Below are positions 8,170 to 16,008 of a DNA stretch of 64,000 nucleotides, piece by piece. This stretch comes from Variovorax paradoxus. GTDB taxonomy: Bacteria > Pseudomonadota > Gammaproteobacteria > Burkholderiales > Burkholderiaceae_C. The notes beneath the pieces are model-generated. The model was not told the origin of the DNA. It was given only the letters and a program-made list of their open reading frames with translations, and searched no databases. Numbering within the stretch: position 1 is the first letter of the stretch; every line of letters starts with the position of its first letter. The stretch spans positions 1 to 64,000 of the forward strand of contig NZ_JAGGNW010000021.1 of assembly GCF_018614875.1 (NCBI RefSeq), read 5' to 3'. The position numbers and the translations under genes are program-made.

Positions 8170-9162
8170 TCAATCCACTTTGATGCTGGCCTCTTTCGCC
8201 AGCTTTTGCCAGCGCACGAGTTCCGCGGTCACCACCTGGCCCAGCTGCGCCGGCGTGCCGCCGACGCCCTCGCTGCCCTGCGCCAGCAGCTTGTCGCGGA
8301 TCTCCGGTTCCTTGACCACCGCGTTGATCACGCGGTTGAGCTTGTCGATGGCGGGCTGCGGCGTCTTCGCGGGCACGAACACCGCGTACCAGGAGTCGAC
8401 GTCGAAATCGGCAATGCCCGCTTCCTGCATCGTGGGCACGTCGGGGAAGGCCGCGCTGCGCCGGGTGGTCGACACCGCCAGTGCCTTGAGCTTGCCGGCC
8501 TTCACGAACTGCGCGGCCGCGGGAATCGACACCCACAGCAAAGGCACCTGCCCGCCCATCACGTCGGTGACGGCCGGGCCGCCGCCGCGGTAGGGGATGT
8601 GCGTCATCTCGGTGCCGGTGCGCAGCTTCAGCAACTCGCCCGCCAGGTGTCCGGGCGAGCCATTGCCCACCGAAGCAAAGGAAAGCGAGCCCGGCTTGGC
8701 CTTGGCGAGCGCCACCAGTTCGGCCACCGTGCTCGGCGCGAACTGCGTGTTGGCCACCAGGATCTGCGGCAGCGAGGCAACCAGGCCCACGGGCGCGAAG
8801 TCTTTCGCGGTGTCGAACGAAAGCCTGGTGTAGATCGCCGGGTTGATGGTGTGCGAAGACAGCGTGAACAGCACCGTGTAGCCGTCGGGTGCGGCCTTGG
8901 CCACGATCTCGGTGCCGATGGAGCCGGCCGCGCCGCCGCGGTTGTCGATGAGCACCGGCTGGCCGAGCAGCGCCTGGAAGCGCTCCTGCACGATGCGCGC
9001 GATCACGTCGGTGCCGCCGCCGGGCGGGTACGGAACGATGAGCCTGATGGGCTTGTTGGGATAGTCGCCGCCGTTTTGCGCCTGCGCGGCAAAAGGCGCT
9101 GACAGGGTGGCGGTGGCCAGCAGCGCGGTGCGCAGCCAGGGGGCGCGGAACAACAGCTTCAT
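8170..9162 (-). CDS. Tripartite tricarboxylate transporter receptor (Bug family), sauST operon
   Basis: This 330-residue periplasmic binding protein has a signal peptide (MKLLFRAPWLR, a hydrophobic core, then FAAQAQNG). It also has Bug-family landmarks: YPNKPIRLIVPYPPGGGTDVIAR, then VLIDNRGGAAGSIGTE and AAPDGYTVLF. AGGAG (9171-9175) before ATG 9162 supports the start. The ATG overlaps the stop of the iclR gene by 4 bases. No TctA/TctB membrane genes are in the window. Its position suggests sulfoacetate or a similar anion as ligand, but that is inference. Confidence 0.85.
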   Translation of the reverse strand: MKLLFRAPWLRTALLATATLSAPFAAQAQNGGDYPNKPIRLIVPYPPGGGTDVIARIVQERFQALLGQPVLIDNRGGAAGSIGTEIVAKAAPDGYTVLFTLSSHTINPAIYTRLSFDTAKDFAPVGLVASLPQILVANTQFAPSTVAELVALAKAKPGSLSFASVGNGSPGHLAGELLKLRTGTEMTHIPYRGGGPAVTDVMGGQVPLLWVSIPAAAQFVKAGKLKALAVSTTRRSAAFPDVPTMQEAGIADFDVDSWYAVFVPAKTPQPAIDKLNRVINAVVKEPEIRDKLLAQGSEGVGGTPAQLGQVVTAELVRWQKLAKEASIKVD

Positions 9163-9968
9163 TCGAGTCTCCTTCTCCTTGTGGTGGATGCCGGCAGCGG
9201 CGTTGCCGGCATCGGGCTCACCCGATAGCCCAGCGTGACGCTCGCGTCGCGCGCGCAGGCCATGAGGCGGTCGGCCAATCCGCGCGCCTGCGTCCGCGCG
9301 AAGCGGATCGAGGGCACGCTCATGCCGACGGCCGCGACGACTTCGCCGCGCGCGTTGAACACCGGCACGCCGAGACCGCAGACGCCGAGGCGCCATTCCT
9401 CGCGGTTTTCCGCATAGCCGCGAACGCGTGTGCGTTCGAGTTCCGAGACAAGCGCATCGAAGCTGGTGATGCTGTTCTTCGTGTGCGCAGCGAGTGTGCC
9501 GAGCCGCTCGTGCAGCGCGTGCAGGTCCGGCGCGGCCGCGGCGAGCAGGGCCTTGCCCGAGGCCACGCAGTACGCCGCCGCCCGGCCGCCGATGCGCGAG
9601 TAGGCGGCCACGGGCAGGGGGCTGTCGAACTTGTCGAGGTAGACGATCTCGGCGCCGTCGAGCACGGCCAGGTGGATGGTTTCGCCCGTCTGCTGCGCCA
9701 GCGCGGCGAGGTGCGGCCGCAGCAGCGAACCCACGTCGGTGGCCTCGGACACCAGCGCGCCCAGTTCGAACAGGCGCAGGCTCGGCCGGTAGGCGCTGGT
9801 CTCGGGGTCTTGCACGGCCCACCCGCACCCCACCAGCGTCTGCAGCGTGCGGTGCGCATTGCTGCGCGCCATGCCGAAGGCCTGCGCCAGGTCGGTGACG
9901 CGGCAGGCGCGCTGTTGCCGTGTCATCCATTCGATGGCGGCGAGACCCTTGGCGAGCGTGGAATCCAT
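9159..9968 (-). CDS. IclR-family regulator of the sauST operon
   Basis: This is a 269-residue IclR protein. The N-terminal winged helix (ACRVTDLAQAFGMARSNAHRTLQTLV) is followed by the effector domain with conserved GETIHLAVLDG, YLDKFDS and ASGKALLAAA segments. ATG 9968 gives the normal family length; the frame is open 18 codons further up. It is the first gene of the operon (4-base ATGA overlap with the bug gene), and a strong palindromic site lies just upstream at 9982-10011, which suggests autoregulation. The effector may be sulfoacetate or an intermediate. Confidence 0.83.
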   Translation of the reverse strand: MDSTLAKGLAAIEWMTRQQRACRVTDLAQAFGMARSNAHRTLQTLVGCGWAVQDPETSAYRPSLRLFELGALVSEATDVGSLLRPHLAALAQQTGETIHLAVLDGAEIVYLDKFDSPLPVAAYSRIGGRAAAYCVASGKALLAAAAPDLHALHERLGTLAAHTKNSITSFDALVSELERTRVRGYAENREEWRLGVCGLGVPVFNARGEVVAAVGMSVPSIRFARTQARGLADRLMACARDASVTLGYRVSPMPATPLPASTTRRRRLE

Positions 9969-9981
9969 GAGACTTGTGAGA

Positions 9982-10011
9982 GTTCCAAATATTGGAACGT
10001 CGTTCCTGGAA
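9982..10011. promoter_or_regulatory. Overlapping palindromes, probable IclR operator
   Basis: GTTCCAA (9982-9988) and TTGGAAC (9992-9998) form a 7-bp inverted repeat with a 3-base spacer. GGAAC (9994-9998) pairs again with GTTCC (10002-10006), and TTCC-T-GGAA follows at 10003-10011. This interlocked set lies 14-43 bases upstream of the IclR start codon, the size and place expected for an autoregulatory IclR operator. Binding has not been shown. Confidence 0.6.
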
Positions 10012-10149
10012 GTGAAACGCAATGTACGGACCGATGGTGCGCTTTGTCAATTGGGGACTTGGATGTAGTTCGAAACGTCTCAGGTCTTGTTTGCGGTCTG
10101 TTCAAGGTCGTGCGGATGCCCGTTGGAGTGAGTTGCGCGGGTGGTTCGG

Positions 10150-10249
10150 GGTGCGTGCACAGGCCACCGGGTACTCCCCTCCACGAATGTCCCCCGCCTT
10201 CGGCTCCTCCTTAATTTCGCTGCGGGGAGCACCCGATGCCCTGTGCACC
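10150..10249. repeat. Palindromic intergenic repeat, copy 1
   Basis: A roughly 100-base element with complementary ends: GGTGCGTGCACAGG at its left, CTGTGCACC at its right, and CCGGGTACTCCCC opposite GGGGAGCACCCG inside. The core contains CGAATGTCC and ATTTCGCTGCG. It is related in inverted orientation to the element at 10295-10390. Together they fill most of the 463-base gap between the IclR gene and cobT; bases 10012-10149 show nothing I recognise. Confidence 0.6.
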
Positions 10250-10294
10250 TGGGCACGCTGCTATTGATTTGCGATCAACGACCGCTCTGTACAA

Positions 10295-10390
10295 CGATCA
10301 CGCCGATGGGGTGCCCTGCGCAGCGAAATCAAGGGGGAGGCCGCAGGCCGGAGGACATTCGCGGAGCAAGGTACCCCGTCGGCGTGATCG
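10295..10390. repeat. Palindromic intergenic repeat, copy 2 (inverted relative to copy 1)
   Basis: The ends, 10295-10315 and 10370-10390, are 21-base inverted repeats matching at 19 positions (CGATCACGCCGA against TCGGCGTGATCG at the tips). The core reads CGCAGCGAAAT and GGACATTCGCGGAG, the reverse complement of the core of copy 1. It lies just downstream of cobT and could act on transcript ends. Confidence 0.6.
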
Positions 10391-10431
10391 CACCCTGAAC
10401 AGCAGCGCCCCGATAGACCACAGACAGTCAA

Positions 10432-12174
10432 TCAGCGCCGGTGCCGCCCCGCCATCAAATCGATCACCTCGCGGAAGATCGTATTGCCGGCAGACGTTGC
10501 AAGGTCCAGCACATGGCTGCGGCTGTAGTACGGGCTCAGGTCGAGCCCGACGCCGATGCCCGCGATCTCGACGTCGCCGCGTTGCTCCTGCCGCGCCACC
10601 ACGTCGCGCAGGTGGTGGTCGAGGTAGTGCGCATCGTTGGCCAGGTGCGTGGCGCTGTCCATCGGCGAGCCGTCGGACATCACCAGCAGCAGCTTGCGCG
10701 CTTCGGGCCGCTGGCGCAGGCGCGCGCAGGCCCAGTCGACGGCCTCGCCATCGATGCCTTCGCGGAACAGATCGGCCTTCAGCAGCGCCGCCATCGCGGG
10801 GCGTGCGCGGCGCCAGGGCGTGGCGGCGGCCTTGAAGACGATGTGGCAGCGCTCGTTGAGGCGACCGGGGTGAGGGGGCCTGCCGGCACGGGCCCACTCG
10901 CGCTGCGCCCGGCCGCCGTTCCAGGCGCCGGTGGTGAAGCCCAGCACCTCGCTGGCCGCGCCGGCCTGTTCGAGCGCGCGCGCGAACACGTCGACCATCA
11001 TCGCGACCGATTCGGCATGCTCCTTCATCGAACCCGAGCAGTCGATCAGGAAGCTCACCATGCAGTCGGCCACCGGCTCCATGCGTTCGGTCCGGAACAG
11101 CCTCCGCTCGGTGGGCGAAGCCACCAGCTGCGCGAGCCGGCGGCCGTCGATCAGGCCTTCCTCCTGGCCGCCGTCCCAGCCCTCGCGCGTGGGGTCGGCC
11201 AGCAGCGCACGCAGCTCGCGCGCAAGGCGGGCGATGTTCACGCCCTGCGCTGCAATGCGGCGGTCCAGCTTTTCGCGATGGCCGGCGAGCACTTCCTTGC
11301 GCGCGAGCGCGGCGGCGTCGTGCTCACGGTCGTAGGCGGTGGTGAAGACGCGATAGGCGCCGCCTGCCTCGTCGAGCAGCGTGCTGCGGCCCGACTCGGC
11401 GGCGGTGGCGAAGCGCTCGACAATCTCCTGATCCATGTCGGCGACAAGGCTGAAGACGCTGCGCTTGTCGTCCACATGCGGATCGCGCGCGGCCTCGCCT
11501 TCGCCTGCGGCCTCGTGCAGCATGGCGGCCACGGTGCGCGCGATCGACAGCGCATGCACGGCATAGGCAGCCTGGTCGGTGCGGTCGCGTCGCAGGCCCG
11601 CGAGCGCGTGGCCGATCAGCGGCGCGAGCGCGAAGCGCGTGGCTTCGAGCATGTCCTCGGTTTCTTGCACCACCTGCTGGCCGCTCACGCGGGCGCGGCA
11701 GATCTGCGCCACGGCATAGAGCAGCAGGCCGCGCGCGGTGTCGGTCAGCCCCGAATGGTGGAAGGCCAGCGACCACTGTTCGTGGCGGTGCCGCAGGTTG
11801 CGGCGCATGCCCGCCATGACGTCGGGCGCCATGGCTTCGGCGCGGAACTGCTCGAGCATTTCGAACAGCATGCGCTCGACCGGATCCTCGGGCCGCAGGC
11901 TTTTGTGCAGCGCGGCATCGGAGGCCGTGAGCCGAAGCGCCAACCCGTCGGCCACGCCGCGGAAGGAGGCGAAGTCGTCGGTCTCGGGCGAGGGATGCAG
12001 GTGCGGCGCGAACCACGGCAGCGCCACGCGGCCACGATGCAGGCGCCGTCCGCGAAAGTGCAAGTCGCGCTCGCCGCTGAAGGCGCGCACCACGCCCGCG
12101 CAGAGTTCGGCGACCTGCTCCTCCTGCCGTACGCGGCGCTGCATGGCGCTGGCCGATGCAGGCGTGCCGGTCAT
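10432..12174 (-). CDS. cobT: Cobaltochelatase subunit CobT-like (vWA domain)
   Basis: This 580-residue protein has a C-terminal von Willebrand A domain with a MIDAS motif (FLIDCSGSMKEH, near 375-386) and a second metal-site segment MSDGSPMDSATH. The N-terminal part resembles CobT. With CobS it would form the ATPase chaperone of the aerobic CobNST cobalt chelatase. ATG 12174 overlaps the cobS stop by 4 bases; the longer open frame overlaps cobS needlessly. No cobN or other cobalamin gene is in the window, so the pair may serve another metal-insertion or remodelling task, as MoxR/vWA pairs do. Confidence 0.78.
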   Translation of the reverse strand: MTGTPASASAMQRRVRQEEQVAELCAGVVRAFSGERDLHFRGRRLHRGRVALPWFAPHLHPSPETDDFASFRGVADGLALRLTASDAALHKSLRPEDPVERMLFEMLEQFRAEAMAPDVMAGMRRNLRHRHEQWSLAFHHSGLTDTARGLLLYAVAQICRARVSGQQVVQETEDMLEATRFALAPLIGHALAGLRRDRTDQAAYAVHALSIARTVAAMLHEAAGEGEAARDPHVDDKRSVFSLVADMDQEIVERFATAAESGRSTLLDEAGGAYRVFTTAYDREHDAAALARKEVLAGHREKLDRRIAAQGVNIARLARELRALLADPTREGWDGGQEEGLIDGRRLAQLVASPTERRLFRTERMEPVADCMVSFLIDCSGSMKEHAESVAMMVDVFARALEQAGAASEVLGFTTGAWNGGRAQREWARAGRPPHPGRLNERCHIVFKAAATPWRRARPAMAALLKADLFREGIDGEAVDWACARLRQRPEARKLLLVMSDGSPMDSATHLANDAHYLDHHLRDVVARQEQRGDVEIAGIGVGLDLSPYYSRSHVLDLATSAGNTIFREVIDLMAGRHRR

Positions 12175-13157
12175 TCGCGCGAGTCCGGCGAGAGCTGGTG
12201 CGACTCCTTCAGCTCCTGATCGAAGCAGCGCTGGAAGTATTCGGCCACGAGAGGCCGCTCCGCGTCGTCGCATTTGTTGACGAAGGACAGGCGAAACGCC
12301 AGCGCCGGGTCTTTGAAGATCTCAACGTTCTCGGCCCAGGTGATCACGGTGCGCGGCGACATCAGCGTCGACAGGTCGCCGGCCGCGAAGCCCTTGCGCG
12401 TGAGATCGGCCACGGCCACCATCGATGCGGCGAGCTTGCGCCCGGCTTCGTTGGCCAGCGACGGCACGCGCGCCTGCACGATCGCGATCTCTTCGCCGGC
12501 CGGCAGGTAGTTGAGCGAGGCCACGATGTTCCAGCGGTCGATCTGCGCATGGTTGAGCCGCTGCGCGCCGTGGTACAGGCCGTTGAGATTGCCCAGGCCG
12601 ACGGTGTTGGCCGTGGCGAACAGCCGGAAGAAGGGGTGCGGCCGCAGCACCTTGTTCTGGTCCATCAGCGTGAACTTGCCGCCCTGCTCCAGGATGCGTT
12701 GAATGACGAACATCACGTCGGGCCGGCCCGCGTCGTACTCGTCGAATACCAGCGCCACGGGGCGCTGCAGCGACCACGGCACGATGCCTTGCTGGAACTC
12801 GGTGACCTGCTGGCCCTCGCGCAGCACCACCGCGTCCTTGCCCACGAGGTCGAGCCGGCTGATGTGGCCGTCGAGGTTCAGGCGCACGCAGGGCCAGTTC
12901 AGCCGCGCCGCCACCTGCTCGATGTGCGTCGATTTTCCGGTGCCGTGCAAGCCCTGCACCATCACGCGCCGGTCGCGCATGAAGCCCGCGAGGATGGCGA
13001 GCGTCACCTCGGGGTTGAAGCGGTAGACCGCATCGACCTCGGGCACGTGGTCATCGCGTTCGCTGAAGGCCGGCACCTGAAGGTCGGTGTCGATGCCGAA
13101 CACCTCGCGCACGCTCAGCATCCGGTCGGGGCGCAGCTCTGCGATATCGGTCGTCAC
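12171..13157 (-). CDS. cobS: Cobaltochelatase subunit CobS-like (AAA+ ATPase)
   Basis: This is a 328-residue AAA+ ATPase. Walker A is GLHGTGKST (about 69-77), Walker B is VALVFDEYDAG (about 134-144), and ATANTVGLGN is the sensor region. The opening MLSVREVFGID and the segment ARLNWPCVRLNLDGHISR match CobS of aerobic cobalamin producers well. It is followed directly by cobT and preceded 25 bases upstream by an iclR gene reading the same way. Its placement between two sulfonate operons is unexplained. Confidence 0.82.
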   Translation of the reverse strand: MTTDIAELRPDRMLSVREVFGIDTDLQVPAFSERDDHVPEVDAVYRFNPEVTLAILAGFMRDRRVMVQGLHGTGKSTHIEQVAARLNWPCVRLNLDGHISRLDLVGKDAVVLREGQQVTEFQQGIVPWSLQRPVALVFDEYDAGRPDVMFVIQRILEQGGKFTLMDQNKVLRPHPFFRLFATANTVGLGNLNGLYHGAQRLNHAQIDRWNIVASLNYLPAGEEIAIVQARVPSLANEAGRKLAASMVAVADLTRKGFAAGDLSTLMSPRTVITWAENVEIFKDPALAFRLSFVNKCDDAERPLVAEYFQRCFDQELKESHQLSPDSRE

Positions 13158-13182
13158 GGTGGGCTTTCGAGAATGGTGTGGC

Positions 13183-14004
13183 TCAGGCCTGCGCGCGGTC
13201 GGTGCCCGCGTCGGCGTCGATGCGGCTCAGCGCCCGCGCGGCGCGCTGCAGGGCAGGCAGCAGCGCCTTCGCCTTGGCGGCATCGAGCCGCATGACCGGC
13301 GCCTGCACCGCGATGCACAGGTTCGAGGGGCCGTCGTCACCCGAAGGCACCAGCGCGGCAATGCACAGCAGGCCGGGCAGGAACTCTTCGTTGTCGATGG
13401 CATAGCCGTTCTTGCGCACGCGCTGCACTTCCTTTTCCAGTGCGGCGGGGTCGGTGAGCGTCTTGGACGTGTAGGGCTCCAGCGGCGCGTTGGAGAGCAG
13501 GCGACGGCGCTGCGCCGCGCTCATCTGCGCGAGAAAGATCTTGCCGCTGGCCGAGCAGTGCACCGGCACGCGCGAGCCGGAGTGCAGGTAGAAGCGCAGC
13601 GGTGCGGCGGTTTCCACGCGGTCGAGGTACACCACCTCGCTGCCCGAGAGCGCGGTGAGGTTGCAGCTCTCGCCGATTTCTTCCACCAGTTGACGCAGCA
13701 CCGTATGGCGCGCACCGTGGAGGCTGTCGTTGAGCAGCAGGTTCTCGGCGAGGCGCCGCAGCCGCGTGCCGATGCCGTAGTGGCGGCCGTCGCTCTCGCG
13801 CTGCAGCAGGCCCGCGCCTTCGAGCTGCTGGAGCATGCGGTGCAAGGTGGGCTTGGGCATGCCGGTCTGTTCCACCAGGCCCTGCAGCGAGTACCGCTGG
13901 TCCTTGGCGGCCATGACTTCGAGCAGCCCGAACAGGCGCATGGTGGGCGTGTCGCCCGACGCTGGTTCAGGGTTTTCGGGCGCGAGCCCTTTGACGATCT
14001 TCAT
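13183..14004 (-). CDS. IclR-family regulator divergent from xsc
   Basis: This is a 273-residue IclR protein. The helix-turn-helix is YSLQGLVEQTGMPKPTLHRML, and effector-domain marks are CNLTALSGSEVVYLDRVET and HCSASGKIFLAQM. ATG 14004 is chosen; another ATG at 14016 is in frame and neither has a clear Shine-Dalgarno, so the start is uncertain by 4 codons. It is divergent from xsc across a 172-base region with repeated operator-like motifs and is probably the sulfonate-responsive regulator of xsc-ackA. cobS-cobT follow in the same direction and may be in its transcript. Confidence 0.8.
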   Translation of the reverse strand: MKIVKGLAPENPEPASGDTPTMRLFGLLEVMAAKDQRYSLQGLVEQTGMPKPTLHRMLQQLEGAGLLQRESDGRHYGIGTRLRRLAENLLLNDSLHGARHTVLRQLVEEIGESCNLTALSGSEVVYLDRVETAAPLRFYLHSGSRVPVHCSASGKIFLAQMSAAQRRRLLSNAPLEPYTSKTLTDPAALEKEVQRVRKNGYAIDNEEFLPGLLCIAALVPSGDDGPSNLCIAVQAPVMRLDAAKAKALLPALQRAARALSRIDADAGTDRAQA

Positions 14005-14020
14005 GGCGCGGATCATAGTC

Positions 14021-14141
14021 GTTTTACAAAAAAACAAGACAAGACGTACCGATTTTTGTAAATTGTTTGACGCCACGGCTTTGCCGTCCTATATTTCGTC
14101 GAAAAGAAATTCGGGACAAGCGGTTCCGATTTTTTGAAACC
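14021..14141. promoter_or_regulatory. Divergent iclR/xsc control region with three related sites
   Basis: Two direct copies of a T-rich motif, ACCGATTTTTGTAAA (14048-14062) and TCCGATTTTTTGAAA (14125-14139), are spaced 77 bases apart. A third copy on the other strand, GTTTTACAAAAAAAC (14021-14035), lies next to the IclR start codon. A perfect TTTCG-T-CGAAA palindrome sits between (14094-14104), and a small ACGGC-TTT-GCCGT hairpin at 14075-14087. The region is clearly more AT-rich than its surroundings. These are plausible IclR operators. Confidence 0.55.
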
Positions 14142-14176
14142 CGCCGACCGCCCCATTCCTTCAGGAGACGCCTTCC

Positions 14177-16000
14177 ATGAGCCAGAAGCAACCCGACGCA
14201 CCCACCCGCGAAGCCGTCGCCGGCGTGCAGAAGATGACACCCTCCGAGGCCTTTGTCGAAACCATGGTCGCCAACGGCGTGACCGACATGTTCGGCATCA
14301 TGGGCTCGGCCTTCATGGACGCGATGGACATCTTCGCGCCCGCCGGCATCCGCCTGATTCCGGTGGTGCACGAGCAGGGCGGCGCCCACATGGCCGACGG
14401 CTATGCGCGCGTGTCGGGCCGCCACGGCGTGGTGATCGGCCAGAACGGCCCCGGCATCAGCAACTGCGTGACGGCCATCGCGGCCGCTTACTGGGCGCAC
14501 AGCCCGGTCGTGATGATCACGCCCGAAACCGGCACCATGGGCATGGGCTTGGGCGGCTTCCAGGAAGCCAACCAGCTGCCGATGTTCCAGGAGTTCACCA
14601 GGTACCAGGGCCACGTGAACAACCCCAAGCGCATGGCCGAGTACACGGCGCGCTGCTTCGACCGCGCCATCTCCGAAATGGGCCCGACGCAGCTCAACAT
14701 TCCGCGCGACTATTTCTATGGCGAGATCCAGTGCGAGATCCCCAAGCCCATGCGCGTGGAGCGCGGCGCGGGCGGCGAGAACAGCCTGAACGCGGCCGTC
14801 GAGTTGCTGGCCTCGGCGAAGTTTCCGGTCATCCTCTCGGGTGGCGGCGTCGTGATGGGCGATGCGGTCGAAGAGTGCAAGGCCTTGGCCGAGCGCCTGG
14901 GCGCACCGGTGGCCAACGGCTATCTCCGCAACGATTCGTTCCCCGCGAGCCATCCGCTCGCGGCCGGCCCGCTGGGCTACCAGGGCTCCAAGGCCGCGAT
15001 GAAACTGATCGCGCAGGCCGACGTGGTGCTCGCGCTCGGCTCGCGCATGGGGCCTTTCGGTACGCTGCCGCAACACGGCATGGATTACTGGCCGAAGGAC
15101 GCGAAGATCATCCAGGTCGAGGCCGACCACACCAACCTGGGGCTGGTGAAGAAGATCACCGTCGGCATCCACGGCGACGCCAAGGCCACGGCCCGGGAAC
15201 TGCTCAGGCGCCTGCAGGGCAAGACGCTGGCCTGCGACGCCACCAAGGCTGAGCGCGCCCAGAAGATCAAGGCCGAAAAGGCCGCGTGGGAAAAAGAACT
15301 CGACGAGTGGACCCACGAGCGCGATCCCTTCAGCCTCGACGCCATCGAGGAAGCCAAGGGCGAGAAGACGCCCACCGGCGGCAGCTACCTGCACCCGCGC
15401 CAGGTGCTGCGCGAACTCGAGAAGGCGATGCCGCCGCGCGTGATGGTCTCGACCGACATCGGCAACATCAACGCCATCGCCAACAGCTACCTGCGCTTCG
15501 AGGAGCCGCGCAGCTTTTTCGCGCCGATGAGCTTCGGCAACTGCGGCTACTCGCTGCCGACCATGATCGGCGCCAAGTGCGCCGCGCCCGACCGCCCGGC
15601 CGTGGCCTATGCCGGCGACGGGGCCTGGGGCATGAGCATGGTCGAGATCATGACCGCCGTGCGGCACGACATTCCGGTGACGGCCGTGGTCTTCCACAAC
15701 CGCCAGTGGGGCGCCGAGAAGAAGAACCAGGTCGACTTCTACAACCGCCGCTTCGTCGCGGGCGAACTCGAGAGCGAGAGCTTCGCGGGCATCGCCAAGG
15801 CGATGGGCGCCGAAGGCATCGTGGTCGACAGGCTCGAGGACGTGGGCCCCGCGCTCAGGAGGGCCATCGACATGCAGATGAACCAGAAGAAGACCTGCGT
15901 GATCGAGATCATGTGCACCCGCGAGCTCGGCGACCCGTTCCGTCGCGATGCGCTCGCCAAGCCGGTGCGCTTCCTCGACAAGTACAAGGACTACGTCTGA
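14177..16000 (+). CDS. xsc: Sulfoacetaldehyde acetyltransferase
   Basis: This 607-residue thiamine diphosphate enzyme converts sulfoacetaldehyde and phosphate into acetyl phosphate and sulfite, the central desulfonation step of C2 sulfonates. The TPP-activating glutamate lies in VVHEQGGAHMADGYARV (Glu66), and the TPP/Mg motif begins AGDGAWGM near residue 478. Long segments, such as MGLGGFQEANQLPMFQEFT and MSFGNCGYSLPT, are typical of Xsc rather than acetolactate synthase. AGGAG lies about 10 bases before ATG 14177. ackA follows after 8 bases. Expression is probably governed by the divergent IclR protein. Confidence 0.93.
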   Translation: MSQKQPDAPTREAVAGVQKMTPSEAFVETMVANGVTDMFGIMGSAFMDAMDIFAPAGIRLIPVVHEQGGAHMADGYARVSGRHGVVIGQNGPGISNCVTAIAAAYWAHSPVVMITPETGTMGMGLGGFQEANQLPMFQEFTRYQGHVNNPKRMAEYTARCFDRAISEMGPTQLNIPRDYFYGEIQCEIPKPMRVERGAGGENSLNAAVELLASAKFPVILSGGGVVMGDAVEECKALAERLGAPVANGYLRNDSFPASHPLAAGPLGYQGSKAAMKLIAQADVVLALGSRMGPFGTLPQHGMDYWPKDAKIIQVEADHTNLGLVKKITVGIHGDAKATARELLRRLQGKTLACDATKAERAQKIKAEKAAWEKELDEWTHERDPFSLDAIEEAKGEKTPTGGSYLHPRQVLRELEKAMPPRVMVSTDIGNINAIANSYLRFEEPRSFFAPMSFGNCGYSLPTMIGAKCAAPDRPAVAYAGDGAWGMSMVEIMTAVRHDIPVTAVVFHNRQWGAEKKNQVDFYNRRFVAGELESESFAGIAKAMGAEGIVVDRLEDVGPALRRAIDMQMNQKKTCVIEIMCTRELGDPFRRDALAKPVRFLDKYKDYV

Positions 16001-16008
16001 GACGCTCC

